Source: Streptomyces hygroscopicus (GTDB taxonomy: Bacteria > Actinomycetota > Actinomycetes > Streptomycetales > Streptomycetaceae). From it: a stretch of 64,000 bases of DNA. Below are positions 51,217 through 59,395 of the stretch, in pieces. Under the pieces are notes generated by a model. It was not told the DNA's origin. It saw nothing but the letters and a program-made list of their open reading frames with translations, and searched no databases. How positions within the stretch are numbered: the stretch's first letter is position 1; each line of letters starts with the position of its first letter. The stretch covers positions 30,682-94,681 of the forward strand of contig NZ_LBMW01000032.1 in the NCBI RefSeq assembly GCF_026168105.1, given 5' to 3'. The position numbers and the translations under genes are program-made.

Positions 51217-52479
51217 TCACACGCTCTCCCCGGCCGCGGTCGTCGCGTGGTCCTTGACCGGCAGGATCGCATGGACCCGGAAGCCGCCTCCGTAGCGGGG
51301 ACCGGCGGTGAGGGCGCCGCCCAGGGCGGTGACGCGCTCCCGCATGCCGAGCAGGCCGTGTCCGCCGTGTCCGTTGTGTCCGTCGCGTCCGCCATGTTCG
51401 TCGCCGGTGTTCTCGCTTCCGGTGTCGTCGCCCGTGCCGTTGTCGAGGACCGTGATCTCCATTCCGGCGCCCACTAGTACGACGCTGACCTCGGCCTTCG
51501 CCTCACGACCCGCGTGCTTCTGCACGTTGGTGAGGGCCTCCTGGATAACGCGGTACGCGACCAGGTCGACGGCGGCGGGCAGGGCGGTGCCCTGGTCGGC
51601 GCGGGCGACCTCGACGGGCAGGCCCGCATGCCGGAAGGTGTCGGCGAGTTCGTCGAGACGGGCGAGACCGGGGGCGGGCTCGGTGGGTGCCTCGGGGTCG
51701 CCGGACTGCCGGAGCAGACCGACGGTGGCGCGCAGTTCGTTGAGCGCGGAACGGCTGGCCTCGCGGACGTGCGCGAGGGCCTCCTTCGCCTGGTCGGGCC
51801 GCTTGTCCATGACGTGCGCGGCGACTCCGGCCTGCACATTGACGAGGGCGATGTGGTGGGCGACGACGTCGTGCAGATCGCGGGCGATGCGCAGCCGCTC
51901 CTCGGCGACGCGTCGGCGGGCCTCCTCCTCGCGGGTGCGTTCCGCGCGCTCGGCGCGCTCCCTGATGGCGTGCACGAAGGCGCGGCGGCTGCGGACGGCG
52001 TCGCCGGCGGCAGCGGCCATACCCGTCCAGGCGAAGAGGCCCAGGTTCTCCTGGGCGTACCAGGGAAGAGGGCCCGCGAGCATGGCGGCGCCGGTCAGCA
52101 CGGTCATGGTGAGCAGTCCGACACGCCAGGTCGTGGGGCGGTCGGTGGTGGCGGCGACGGCGTAGAGGGCGACGACCGCGGACATCGCCACGGGGGCGCG
52201 GGGGTCGGCGGTGACGAGTTCCACCAGGGAGAGGGCGGTCGTGACCGCGAGGACGGCCATGGGGTTCCGCCGGCGCAGGACGAGCGCTGCCGCGCCGAGC
52301 GCCATGAGGGCGAGGCTCAGGGCGTCCGGGGTGCGCGTGCCCCACTTGGGACCGACTTCCGCGTGGGGGTCCACGAAGGAACTGGCCACCATGCAGACGA
52401 GGACGCCGAACGCGATGACGGCGTCCAGGGCCAGGGGGTGGGCGCGGATCCGGCACCGGGTGCGCTCTAGGGTGCTCAC
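51217..52479 (-). CDS. Sensor histidine kinase with His/Gly-rich insert
   Basis: Membrane kinase of 420 residues. About five or six hydrophobic segments (16-155), then the HisKA_3 box with His203 in IARDLHDVVAHH, the N-box QEALTNVQKHA (Asn318) and the G-boxes VLDNGTG and GLLGMRERV. Between these last two, residues about 351-374 form an insert rich in Gly, Asp and His, encoded by 9-bp tandem repeats; the usual proteins have only a few residues there. It lies in the ATP lid and could bind metal. GTG start. Operon with the response regulator. Confidence 0.9.
   Translation of the reverse strand: MSTLERTRCRIRAHPLALDAVIAFGVLVCMVASSFVDPHAEVGPKWGTRTPDALSLALMALGAAALVLRRRNPMAVLAVTTALSLVELVTADPRAPVAMSAVVALYAVAATTDRPTTWRVGLLTMTVLTGAAMLAGPLPWYAQENLGLFAWTGMAAAAGDAVRSRRAFVHAIRERAERAERTREEEARRRVAEERLRIARDLHDVVAHHIALVNVQAGVAAHVMDKRPDQAKEALAHVREASRSALNELRATVGLLRQSGDPEAPTEPAPGLARLDELADTFRHAGLPVEVARADQGTALPAAVDLVAYRVIQEALTNVQKHAGREAKAEVSVVLVGAGMEITVLDNGTGDDTGSENTGDEHGGRDGHNGHGGHGLLGMRERVTALGGALTAGPRYGGGFRVHAILPVKDHATTAAGESV
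51356..51400. repeat. 9-bp tandem repeats inside the sensor kinase gene
   Basis: Five units related to CCGTGTCCG (51356, 51365, 51374, 51383 and 51392); the first two are identical. The unit length keeps the reading frame and encodes the His/Gly-rich insert. Confidence 0.8.
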
Positions 52480-52570
52480 GGTTGATTACGGTACGGGCCC
52501 CCGGGCGCGGCGCGGAACCGGTCTCCCCCGGCGCCCGGCGGTGAGCGGCACCCGGCGTAGGGCGTACCGC

Positions 52571-52590
52571 CCGGGGGCTGCCGCCCCCAG
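52571..52590. repeat. GC-rich dispersed palindrome
   Basis: GGGGGC (52573-52578) and GCCCCC (52583-52588) with a TGCC loop. It is a common Streptomyces intergenic palindrome and lies downstream of pspA-pspAA. Confidence 0.55.
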
Positions 52591-52628
52591 GCCCCCACTT
52601 TTCGGCCAGAACGGCCTCGTCCGCAACT

Positions 52629-52658
52629 CCCCCGCTCTCGGCTTCGCTCGAGCGGGGC
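52629..52658 (-). terminator. Dispersed palindrome downstream of pspAA, likely terminator
   Basis: CCCCGCTC (52630-52637) and GAGCGGGG (52650-52657) enclose TCGGCTTCGCTC. This element is frequent after Streptomyces genes. Confidence 0.6.
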
Positions 52659-52707
52659 CCCCACGACGGGCAGGCTCGTCCGGACCCGGCCGAGCCGTGC
52701 CCCCGCC

Positions 52708-52986
52708 TCAGCCCGGGATCAGGCCGTCGTCGTTCAGCATGTCGCGGACCTCCGCCAGGGTCGCGTCCGGCGACGGCAGGATCAGTTGCGACGGCTCCAG
52801 GGCGTCGTCCGGGAGGGGGGTGCCGAGGCGGCGGACCGCGTCCAGGAGCGCGTTCAGCGTGCGACGAAAGCCCTGCTCGTCGCCACTCTCCATCTCCCGG
52901 AGCAGTTCGTCGTCCAGTTTGTTCAGTTCGGTGAAGTGGTCGTCGTCCAGCTTCACCTGCCCCTCCCCCATGATCCGTACGATCAT
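52708..52986 (-). CDS. pspAA: PspA-associated protein PspAA
   Basis: Small soluble partner of PspA, 92 residues. The start MIVRIMGEGQVKLDD, the centre LNKLDDELLREMESGDEQGFRRTLNALLDAVRRLG and the end with LILPSPDATLAEVRDML fit the PspAA family, which accompanies PspA in actinobacteria and archaea. It lies 49 bp downstream of pspA on the same strand. It probably binds PspA in the envelope stress response. Confidence 0.9.
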   Translation of the reverse strand: MIVRIMGEGQVKLDDDHFTELNKLDDELLREMESGDEQGFRRTLNALLDAVRRLGTPLPDDALEPSQLILPSPDATLAEVRDMLNDDGLIPG

Positions 52987-53035
52987 GTCGCCCTCCTCAG
53001 GCGTGGGACTCGGTGGATGACCGCGATACTGAACG

Positions 53036-53830
53036 TCATTGCTTGTCGAAGCGCGGGGTGTCCTGCGGCTGGGACTGGGACTGCCCCTGGCCCGTGCCGC
53101 CTTCGATCGCCTGCTGCTGCGAGGAGCCCCCGGCCAGTTCCGCCTTCATCCGCTGCAGTTCCAGCTCCACGTCCGTACCGCCGGAGAGCCGGTCCAGCTC
53201 GGCCTGGATGTCGTCCTTGGCCATGCCGGAGGGGTCGTCCAGGGCACCGGAGGCCAGGAGCTCGTCGATCGCGCCGGCGCGGGCCTGGAGCTGGGCCGTC
53301 TTGTCCTCGGCCCGCTGGATGGCCAGGCCGACGTCGCCCATCTCCTCCGAAATGCCGGAGAAGGCCTCGCCGATCCGGGTCTGCGCCTGGGCCGCCGTGT
53401 ACGTCGCCTTGATGGTCTCCTTCTTCGTACGGAAGGCGTCCACCTTGGCCTGGAGACGCTGCGCCGCCAGGGTGAGCTTCTCCTCCTCGCCCTGCAGCGT
53501 CTGGTGCTGGGTCTCCAGGTCCGTCACCTGCTGCTGGAGGGCGGCGCGCCGGGACAGCGCCTCGCGGGCCAGGTCCTCGCGGCCGAGCGCGAGGGCCTTG
53601 CGGCCCTGGTCCTCGAGCTTGGAGGACTGGCTCTGGAGCTGGTTGAGCTGCAGCTCGAGGCGCTTGCGGCTGGTCGCCACGTCCGCGACACCGCGACGCA
53701 CCTTCTGCAACAGCTCCAGCTGCTTCTGGTACGAGTAATCGAGGGTCTCGCGCGGGTCCTCGGCCCGGTCAAGGGCCTTGTTCGCCTTCGCGCGGAAGAT
53801 CATCCCCATACGCTTCATGACACCGCTCAT
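53036..53830 (-). CDS. pspA: Phage shock protein A (PspA/IM30 family)
   Basis: Peripheral membrane protein of 264 residues that assembles into ESCRT-III-like polymers and protects the membrane under stress. It is almost wholly helical: long coiled coil from about residue 25 to 215 (RETLDYSYQKQLELLQKVRRGVADVA... region) and a Gln/Gly/Ser-rich C-terminal tail. The N-terminal amphipathic helix MSGVMKRMGMIFRAKANK binds lipid. ATG at 53830 with AAGGGGG upstream; a Met at residue 5 is an alternative. First gene of pspA-pspAA. Confidence 0.95.
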   Translation of the reverse strand: MSGVMKRMGMIFRAKANKALDRAEDPRETLDYSYQKQLELLQKVRRGVADVATSRKRLELQLNQLQSQSSKLEDQGRKALALGREDLAREALSRRAALQQQVTDLETQHQTLQGEEEKLTLAAQRLQAKVDAFRTKKETIKATYTAAQAQTRIGEAFSGISEEMGDVGLAIQRAEDKTAQLQARAGAIDELLASGALDDPSGMAKDDIQAELDRLSGGTDVELELQRMKAELAGGSSQQQAIEGGTGQGQSQSQPQDTPRFDKQ

Positions 53831-54160
53831 GGGCTTCGCGCGCCCCCTTCTGACGGACTCCAGCTCACAGGTCTGCGACAGAACCCACAGTACGGGCCCT
53901 GCATCCATTACCGCACTGTTCGGGGACGGATGCGGTCATCCCCAAGGACGACTGCGTCCGTCCCCCGCTCAGGCGTAGGGAGTAGGTGTCCCCCGAGGTT
54001 ACGTACGGGGAGACTCCCGGATTCCCTCAGCCGCCCTCCGGGAGAACATCGGCGGTCTTCCTTTTGGGGCCCCTCTGTCCCAGTACAGACGAACGGTGTT
54101 GCCGGATCGTTCCCCGCGGGACTGGGGTCCATGCGGGAGCACCCCGTACCCTTGGGTTTT
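53831..54160. other. Divergent intergenic region between pspA and the DUF3043 gene
   Basis: About 330 bp without a convincing gene. It is less GC-rich and has a short self-complementary part near 53985-54015 (CCCCCGAGG... CGGGGAGA). It should hold the pspA promoter; I see no clear boxes for it. TACCCT at 54147-54152 may serve the right-hand gene. Confidence 0.5.
54147..54152 (+). promoter_or_regulatory. Candidate -10 box of a leaderless promoter
   Basis: TACCCT ends 8 nt before the GTG at 54161; no Shine-Dalgarno sequence is present. Confidence 0.35.
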
Positions 54161-54760
54161 GTGTTCCGTAGCCGTGCCAAGGAAGAGAAGGCACCGGCCG
54201 TCGACCAGACGCCGCTGACCGACTCCAAGCAGCCCCGAGACCCGCAGGCCCCGAAGGGCCGCCCCACGCCCAAGCGCAGTGAGGCTCAAGCCCAGCGCCG
54301 CGGCGTCGCCAACACGCCGACGACGCGCAAGGACGCCGCGAAGCGTCAGCGCGAGGAGCGCCGCCTCCAGATGGAGAAGCAGCGCCAGGCGCTGGCCGGC
54401 GGTGACGAGCGGTATCTGCCGGCGCGGGACAAGGGCCCGGTCCGCAAGTTCGTCCGCGACTACGTCGACTCGCGTTTCAACGTCGCCGAGTTCTTCCTGC
54501 CGATGGCCGTCGTCATCCTCGTGCTGAGCATGGTGCGGGTGGCCTCGCTGCAGAACATCGCGCTGCTGCTGTGGCTCGTCGTGATCGTCCTGATCGTGCT
54601 CGACTCGATCCTCTCCGCGTTCCGGCTCAGGAAGCGGCTGAACGAGCGCTTCCCGAACCAGAACAAGAGGGGCGCGATCCCCTACGCGCTCATGCGCTCG
54701 CTGCAGATGCGCCGACTCCGGCTGCCGAAGCCGCAGGTCAAGCGCGGAGAGCGGCCCTGA
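54161..54760 (+). CDS. DUF3043 membrane protein
   Basis: Protein of 199 residues. The N-terminal 95 residues are basic and hydrophilic with GRPTPKRSEAQAQRR, a conserved feature of DUF3043. The segment DYVDSRFNVAEFFLP leads into two membrane helices (about 112-130 and 135-155). The C-terminal part is basic. The GTG at 54161 begins FRSRAKEEK; an ATG at 54131 is an alternative. The family is restricted to actinobacteria and its role is unknown. Stop overlaps the CTG start of the methyltransferase. Confidence 0.82.
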   Translation: MFRSRAKEEKAPAVDQTPLTDSKQPRDPQAPKGRPTPKRSEAQAQRRGVANTPTTRKDAAKRQREERRLQMEKQRQALAGGDERYLPARDKGPVRKFVRDYVDSRFNVAEFFLPMAVVILVLSMVRVASLQNIALLLWLVVIVLIVLDSILSAFRLRKRLNERFPNQNKRGAIPYALMRSLQMRRLRLPKPQVKRGERP

Positions 54761-55545
54761 GCACGACGCCTTTCGCCGGGGGCGCTGCCGATGCCTGGCT
54801 GAGCAAGCTGGGCGGTCTGCGTGATGTCGTACGGCAGGAGCTGGTGGCCCGGCAGCTGGACGAGCAGATAGCCGGGCGGTTCCCGGTCGGGCAGCGGCTG
54901 CGAGTGCTCGACGTCGGGATGGGCCAGGGCACACAGGCGCTGCGTCTGGCCCGGGCGGGACATCGGGTGACGGGGGTCGAGCAGGACCCGAAGATGGTCT
55001 CCGTGGCGCGTGAGGCCCTGTCCGGCGAGCCGGAGGGCATCCGGGAGCGCATGCGGATCGTCGAGGGCGACGGCCGGGACACGGGCGTGCACTTCCTGCC
55101 GGGCAGTTTCGACGTGGTGCTGTGCCACGGCGTGCTGATGTACGTCGAGGAGCCGGACGCCCTGCTGGCGGGGCTGGCCCGGATGCTGGCCCCCGGCGGT
55201 CTGCTGTCGCTGCTGGTACGGAACGGGGACGCGCTGGCGATGCGGCCCGCTCTGTCCGGTGACTGGGCGGGCGCGCTGGGCGCGTTCGACACCGTGGCAT
55301 ACACCAACCGGCTGGGACTCGAGGTGCGCGCGGACCGGCTGGACGCGCTGACGGCGACGCTGGCGGGGATCGGGGCGCCGCTGCACGCGTGGTACGGGGT
55401 GCGGGTCTTCACGGACACGGCGGCGGACGGGGCGGAGCTTCCGGCCGATGTGGAAACGCTGCTTGCGGCCGAGGAACGGGCCGGCAGGACCGAGCCGTAC
55501 CGCCGGGTCGCGGCGTTGCTGCATCTGTGCGGGGTGCGCGGCTGA
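54757..55545 (+). CDS. SAM-dependent methyltransferase with CTG start
   Basis: Class I methyltransferase of 262 residues: SAM loop VLDVGMGQGTQALRLA, acidic VTGVEQD, EGDGRDTG and VVLCHGVLMYVEEPD, LAPGGLLSLLVRN. The layout fits SmtA/BioC-like enzymes; substrate unknown. No ATG, GTG or TTG fits the start of the conserved region. CTG at 54757 overlaps the preceding TGA (CTGA) and has GGAGAG 5 nt upstream, so a rare CTG start and coupling to the DUF3043 gene are likely. Confidence 0.83.
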   Translation: MSTTPFAGGAADAWLSKLGGLRDVVRQELVARQLDEQIAGRFPVGQRLRVLDVGMGQGTQALRLARAGHRVTGVEQDPKMVSVAREALSGEPEGIRERMRIVEGDGRDTGVHFLPGSFDVVLCHGVLMYVEEPDALLAGLARMLAPGGLLSLLVRNGDALAMRPALSGDWAGALGAFDTVAYTNRLGLEVRADRLDALTATLAGIGAPLHAWYGVRVFTDTAADGAELPADVETLLAAEERAGRTEPYRRVAALLHLCGVRG

Positions 55546-55616
55546 GGACGGGCGGATGATCTCGTTCGGGTGAGCACCACAAGCCGGACGATCACCCCCG
55601 AACGGAGACTCGGGGC

Positions 55617-56687
55617 ATGGACGCTTCCCGTATCCGTGCCCTCCGCCGGCTGTGCGCGGCCCTGCTCTGTTGTCTGACGCTCGCCGGCGGCTGCACGGAC
55701 TCCGGCACCCCGGCGAAGAAGGACAGCCCGGCGATCGCGCGGACGACGTCCCCCAAGGCCGGGGACGAGCTGGAGAGCGAGTACCAGCGGGTCATCAGGA
55801 ACGTACTGCCGTCCGTCGTGCAGATCCGGGCCGGCAACGCCCTCGGATCCGGCGTGGTGTACGACGGCAAGGGGCACATCGTCACCAACGCGCATGTGGT
55901 GGGGGGCGAGAAGACGTTCCAGGTGACCACGGCCAACAGCGAGAACGCCCTGACCGCGCGCCTTGTCTCCTCGTACCCGGAGCAGGACCTCGCCGTCGTC
56001 AAGCTGGACGAGGTGCCGAACGGGCTGAAGGCGGCGGTGTTCGGGGACTCGGCCAAGGTCGAGGTGGGCCGGATCGTCCTGGCCATGGGCTCTCCGCTCG
56101 GGCTGTCGTCGAGCGTGACCCAGGGCATCGTGTCGGCGACCGGACGGACCGTCAGCGAGGGGAACACGGGCGGCGGCACGGGCGCCACCATCGCGAACAT
56201 GGTGCAGACCTCGGCGGCGATCAATCCGGGCAACAGCGGGGGCGCGCTCGTCGACCTCGACGCCCAGGTCATCGGTATCCCCACGCTCGCCGCGATCGAC
56301 CCCGGGCTCGGGGGCAGCGCGGCCTCCGGCATCGGGTTCGCGATCCCGGCGTCCACGGTGAAGACGATCGCCGACCAGATCATCAGCAGCGGCAAGGTCA
56401 CCGATTCGGGGCGGGCCGCGCTCGGGATCACCGGCCGCACGGTGGTGAACAGCAGCACCTACCAGCCGGCCGGGGTCGCGGTCGTCGACGTCAAGAAGGG
56501 CGGCGCGGCCGACAAGGCGGGCCTTCGGATCGGTGACATCATCATCAGATTGGGTGACACGGACGTGACCACCCTCACCTCCCTCGCCGAGGCGCTGGCC
56601 AATGCCAGGCCGGGGCAGAGGACCACGGTCATGTTCCTGCGCAGCGGAAGCCGGAAGACGGTCGGCATCACCCTGGGCGAGCAGTAG
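55617..56687 (+). CDS. HtrA-like S1C serine protease, lipoprotein
   Basis: Envelope protease of 356 residues. A lipobox LAGGC (Cys26) replaces the single membrane helix of many actinobacterial HtrA proteins. The trypsin-like domain has the triad His93 (TNAHVV), Asp124 (EQDLAVVKL) and Ser207 (GNSGGAL). A PDZ domain follows from about residue 265 (GVAVVDVKKGGAADKAGLRIGDIIIRLG). Role is probably quality control or regulated cleavage outside the membrane. ATG at 55617 with GGAGA upstream. Confidence 0.93.
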   Translation: MDASRIRALRRLCAALLCCLTLAGGCTDSGTPAKKDSPAIARTTSPKAGDELESEYQRVIRNVLPSVVQIRAGNALGSGVVYDGKGHIVTNAHVVGGEKTFQVTTANSENALTARLVSSYPEQDLAVVKLDEVPNGLKAAVFGDSAKVEVGRIVLAMGSPLGLSSSVTQGIVSATGRTVSEGNTGGGTGATIANMVQTSAAINPGNSGGALVDLDAQVIGIPTLAAIDPGLGGSAASGIGFAIPASTVKTIADQIISSGKVTDSGRAALGITGRTVVNSSTYQPAGVAVVDVKKGGAADKAGLRIGDIIIRLGDTDVTTLTSLAEALANARPGQRTTVMFLRSGSRKTVGITLGEQ

Positions 56688-56697
56688 CCCCGGAGGC

Positions 56698-56726
56698 GGG
56701 CGGGGGCCGGGCAACAGCCCCCGCCC
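56698..56726. terminator. Bidirectional terminator between the HtrA-like gene and the next
   Basis: GGGCGGGGGC / GCCCCCGCCC 10-bp stem with a 9-nt loop, 11 bp after the protease stop. Confidence 0.7.
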
Positions 56727-56733
56727 GGCGGGC

Positions 56734-56946
56734 CTAGGACTCGTCGGCGTGCAGGCTCATCGGCCCGTAGATCTCCGTTCCGTCCTCGAACAGCCGCACC
56801 TGGTCGGCGCCGCCGTCGAGCAGTTCCTTCCAGTGCTCCCCGATCCAGGACTCGGCGTCCCCCTGCGTGGTGAACTCCTCGGGCGCGACCGCGGGCTGGG
56901 CCTCCGCCCCGTCGGCCTTCTCGAACCGCCACGTCCATGCCGCCAC
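56734..56946 (-). CDS. Small conserved protein
   Basis: Protein of 70 residues from the GTG at 56946, with TTGGAGG 5 nt upstream; the longer open frame is rejected on this basis. Trp-rich acidic sequence (WTWRFEKADG, SWIGEHWKELLDGGADQVRLFEDG) typical of small actinobacterial proteins of unknown function. No metal motif or membrane segment. Its codon bias supports coding. Convergent with the HtrA-like gene; divergent from the cobU-like gene. Confidence 0.8.
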   Translation of the reverse strand: MAAWTWRFEKADGAEAQPAVAPEEFTTQGDAESWIGEHWKELLDGGADQVRLFEDGTEIYGPMSLHADES

Positions 56947-57096
56947 GTACGCCTCCAAGATGTCAGCACATACAGACCAGAAGCCGGATCTTGGTCCGGC
57001 TGCTTCCTCGAGCCTATGCGGTCGGCCGGGTGCGCCGTCAGACCTTACGGGGCCTCGGACGCGCAGGACCTGCGGCGACCCGGGAAAATCGGGTCC

Positions 57097-58305
57097 GTGG
57101 AAGTGACTCTGCTCGGCACCGGTGCCCCCGCGGGACTCCCCCGCCCCGACTGTCCCTGCGCGTCCTGCGCACGTGCGCTCGGCCCCGAGGTGCGCGCGGC
57201 GACCGCCGCGCTCGTGGACGGGACGCTGCTGCTGGACCTCACGCCGGGAGCCGCGTTCGCCGCCGCGCGCGCCGGGCAGTCGCTGGGCGGCGTACGCCAG
57301 GTGCTGATGTCGCATCCGCACGACGGGCCGCCGGTCGAGGTCCCGGCGGGCCTGCCGCAGCCCGGGCGGGTGCCGGACGGACGGGAGCTGGCGCTGCTGA
57401 CCGGGCACCGGGTGCGGGCTCTGGCGCTGGACGCGCCGGGCACGGGGTACGCGGTCACCGGTCCGGACGGTCTGCGGCTGCTGTATCTGCCGCCGGGCAC
57501 GGCACCCGCGGGACTTCAGGGGCCGGCGGAACCGTACGACATGGTGCTCGCCGATGCCGTGGGACGGCCGGACGCGCTGGCGAAGCTGCGTGCGGTGGGC
57601 GCGCTCGGGCCGGCGACCGATGTCGTCGCCGTCCACCTCGACCACGACGTGCCGCCGGGCGCCGAGCTGCGGCGGCGGCTCGCGGCGGCGGGGGCGCGGG
57701 CGGTGCCGGACGGGACGACGCTGGCCGTCGGGGCCTACCCGGACGTATCCGCGTTGCCGGACGTGCCCCGGCGCACGCTCGTGCTGGGCGGGGCACGGTC
57801 GGGCAAGTCGGTGGAGGCGGAGCGGCGGCTCGAGGCGTTCCCGGACGTGCTCTACGTGGCGACGGGCGGGTCGCGGAACGGGGACACGGAGTGGGCCGAG
57901 CGCGTGGCGGCTCACCGGGAGCGGCGGCCCGGGTCCTGGCGTACCACCGAGACGTGCGATCTCGTACCACTGCTGGCGCAGGACGGGCCGCCGCTGCTGA
58001 TCGACTGTCTGTCGCTGTGGCTGACCGATGCGATGGACGCGGTGAACGCGTGGGACGACGCCGAGTGGGCGGACGGCGGTGAGCGGGCGCTGCGGGCTCG
58101 GATGGAGGAGCTGGCGAGGGCGGTCCGCAACACGCGGCGGACCGTCGTCGCCGTTTCGAACGAGGTCGGCTCCGGCATTGTCCCGGCGACGGCGTCCGGT
58201 CGCCGCTACCGCGACGAACTCGGCCGTCTCAACGCGGCGTTCGCGGCGGAGTGCGAGCATGTGCTGCTGGTGGTGGCCGGGCAGGCGCTGACGCTACGCG
58301 CGTGA
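57097..58305 (+). CDS. cobU: Adenosylcobinamide kinase/guanylyltransferase with N-terminal MBL-like domain
   Basis: Activates the corrin side chain for attachment of the lower ligand. Protein of 402 residues, about twice the usual CobU. The C-terminal half is CobU: P-loop LGGARSGKS (Lys237), and SNEVGSGIVPATASGRRYRDELG. The N-terminal 220 residues resemble a metallo-beta-lactamase fold (EVTLLGTGAPAG..., MSHPHDGPP, VAVHLDHDVPPG), but HxHxDH is degenerate (His73, His75, no later Asp-His). The MBL-like part probably does not hydrolyse. GTG at 57097 without a good ribosome binding site. A 19-bp tandem duplication spans its stop. Confidence 0.88.
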   Translation: MEVTLLGTGAPAGLPRPDCPCASCARALGPEVRAATAALVDGTLLLDLTPGAAFAAARAGQSLGGVRQVLMSHPHDGPPVEVPAGLPQPGRVPDGRELALLTGHRVRALALDAPGTGYAVTGPDGLRLLYLPPGTAPAGLQGPAEPYDMVLADAVGRPDALAKLRAVGALGPATDVVAVHLDHDVPPGAELRRRLAAAGARAVPDGTTLAVGAYPDVSALPDVPRRTLVLGGARSGKSVEAERRLEAFPDVLYVATGGSRNGDTEWAERVAAHRERRPGSWRTTETCDLVPLLAQDGPPLLIDCLSLWLTDAMDAVNAWDDAEWADGGERALRARMEELARAVRNTRRTVVAVSNEVGSGIVPATASGRRYRDELGRLNAAFAAECEHVLLVVAGQALTLRA

Positions 58306-58325
58306 CCTGACGCTACGCGGGTGAG
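58288..58325. repeat. 19-bp tandem duplication over the cobU and methyltransferase stops
   Basis: CTGACGCTACGCGCGTGAC (58288-58306) and CTGACGCTACGCGGGTGAG (58307-58325), 17 of 19 identical. Copy 1 contains the cobU stop (58303-58305); copy 2 contains the stop of the convergent methyltransferase (58313-58315). Confidence 0.9.
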
Positions 58326-59395
58326 GGCGCGCTGCGCGCGATGATCCGGTAGGCGTTCGAGAAGCGTGTGCGCCGCAGCAGCGGTGCCAGTGCATGGTCC
58401 AGGGCGGCGGCCGTCGCCACGAGCGGTGCGGCGGCACCCGTCAGGGCCGTGCGCAGCCGGCGCCGGAACACCGTCGAAGGGACCGCCCGCCGGGCGGCGT
58501 CCGGGGCGGGCAGCACCCGGTCCAGGGCCAGCGCGAGGGAGCCCGCGATGTCGTACGGCGTGTGCGGCTCACGGCGGTCGCTGGTGACGATGGTGCAGCC
58601 CAGCGCCTCCAGTTCGGCCAGCAGATTGCTCAGCGGCATCAGATGGAGGTGGCACGGCCGGCCGTACGAGACCCACCACCTGCCGAGCAGCGTGCCGAAC
58701 GCACAGCCGGGGTCGGGGACTTCGATGAGCAGATGGCCGCCGGGGCGCAGCACCGTGAGGGCGGCACGCAGTTCCGCGCGCGGGTCGGAGGTGTGCTCCA
58801 GATGGTGGAACATGCTGACGACGTCGTAGCGGGAGCTCAGCCGCGTCAGGATCGCCGGGTCGGTGAGATGCCCGCGGTGGGCCTCCTCGACGCGGCCCGC
58901 GGCCCGGGCCTTCTCCACACGCCGGGTGGGGTCGAGGCCGTCGAAGGACGTGTACGGGTGGACCTCCTTGGCCGCCTGGGGGAAGTGGCCCTGCCCGGTA
59001 CCGACGTCGAGCCAGCTCTCCGGCTCCGGGAAGGGCAGCATCGCGCGGGCCGCGGCCCGATGGCGGCGGGCGCTGCCGTGGGCGGCCAGGAGGCGTTCGG
59101 CGAGGCTGTCGAGGCCCGCGCGTCCGTCGTGGAAGTCGTGGTGGTGGAAGGCGAGTCCCTCAGCGGTGAAGCGGGGGTTCTGGAAGGCGTGCGCGCAGTC
59201 GTTGCACTCGTCGACGCCGAACGCGCCCGGCCTGTGCCGCGCCGGGCCCGGGGCGCGCAGTCGAATGTTCAGCCGCGTGGAGCCGCACCAGGGGCAGTCC
59301 TCGCGGCGCGGCTGACGGAACCGGTCGGCGCCCTGGGCGAGTTCGCCGGGCCGCTCGGCGCGGGGCGCGGCGGACGGCTGCGGGGCGGGCGGCAT
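58313..59395 (-). CDS. SAM-dependent methyltransferase with zinc-finger N-terminus
   Basis: Protein of 360 residues from the ATG at 59395, which has CAGGAGC 6 nt upstream. The N-terminal zinc-binding part has CPWCGS and CNDCAH. The methyltransferase domain contains WLDVGTGQGHFPQAA, VVSMFHHLEHTSDP and LRPGGHLLIEVPDPG. This order fits the C-methyltransferase-like or glycan-related families with an N-terminal zinc finger. Substrate unknown. It lies between cobU and cobT, on the other strand, where relatives often keep the cob genes side by side. Confidence 0.85.
   Translation of the reverse strand: MPPAPQPSAAPRAERPGELAQGADRFRQPRREDCPWCGSTRLNIRLRAPGPARHRPGAFGVDECNDCAHAFQNPRFTAEGLAFHHHDFHDGRAGLDSLAERLLAAHGSARRHRAAARAMLPFPEPESWLDVGTGQGHFPQAAKEVHPYTSFDGLDPTRRVEKARAAGRVEEAHRGHLTDPAILTRLSSRYDVVSMFHHLEHTSDPRAELRAALTVLRPGGHLLIEVPDPGCAFGTLLGRWWVSYGRPCHLHLMPLSNLLAELEALGCTIVTSDRREPHTPYDIAGSLALALDRVLPAPDAARRAVPSTVFRRRLRTALTGAAAPLVATAAALDHALAPLLRRTRFSNAYRIIARSAPSPA

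Noticed and set aside
53986..54171. Small protein gene of 61 codons between pspA and the DUF3043 gene
   Set aside because: Codon third positions do not show the genome bias, there is no ribosome binding site, and it overlaps the start of the next gene.
56947..57096. Cobalamin riboswitch before cobU
   Set aside because: No B12-box or matching core was found in the 150-bp leader. Only small hairpins are present, such as GACCCG/CGGGTC near the start.
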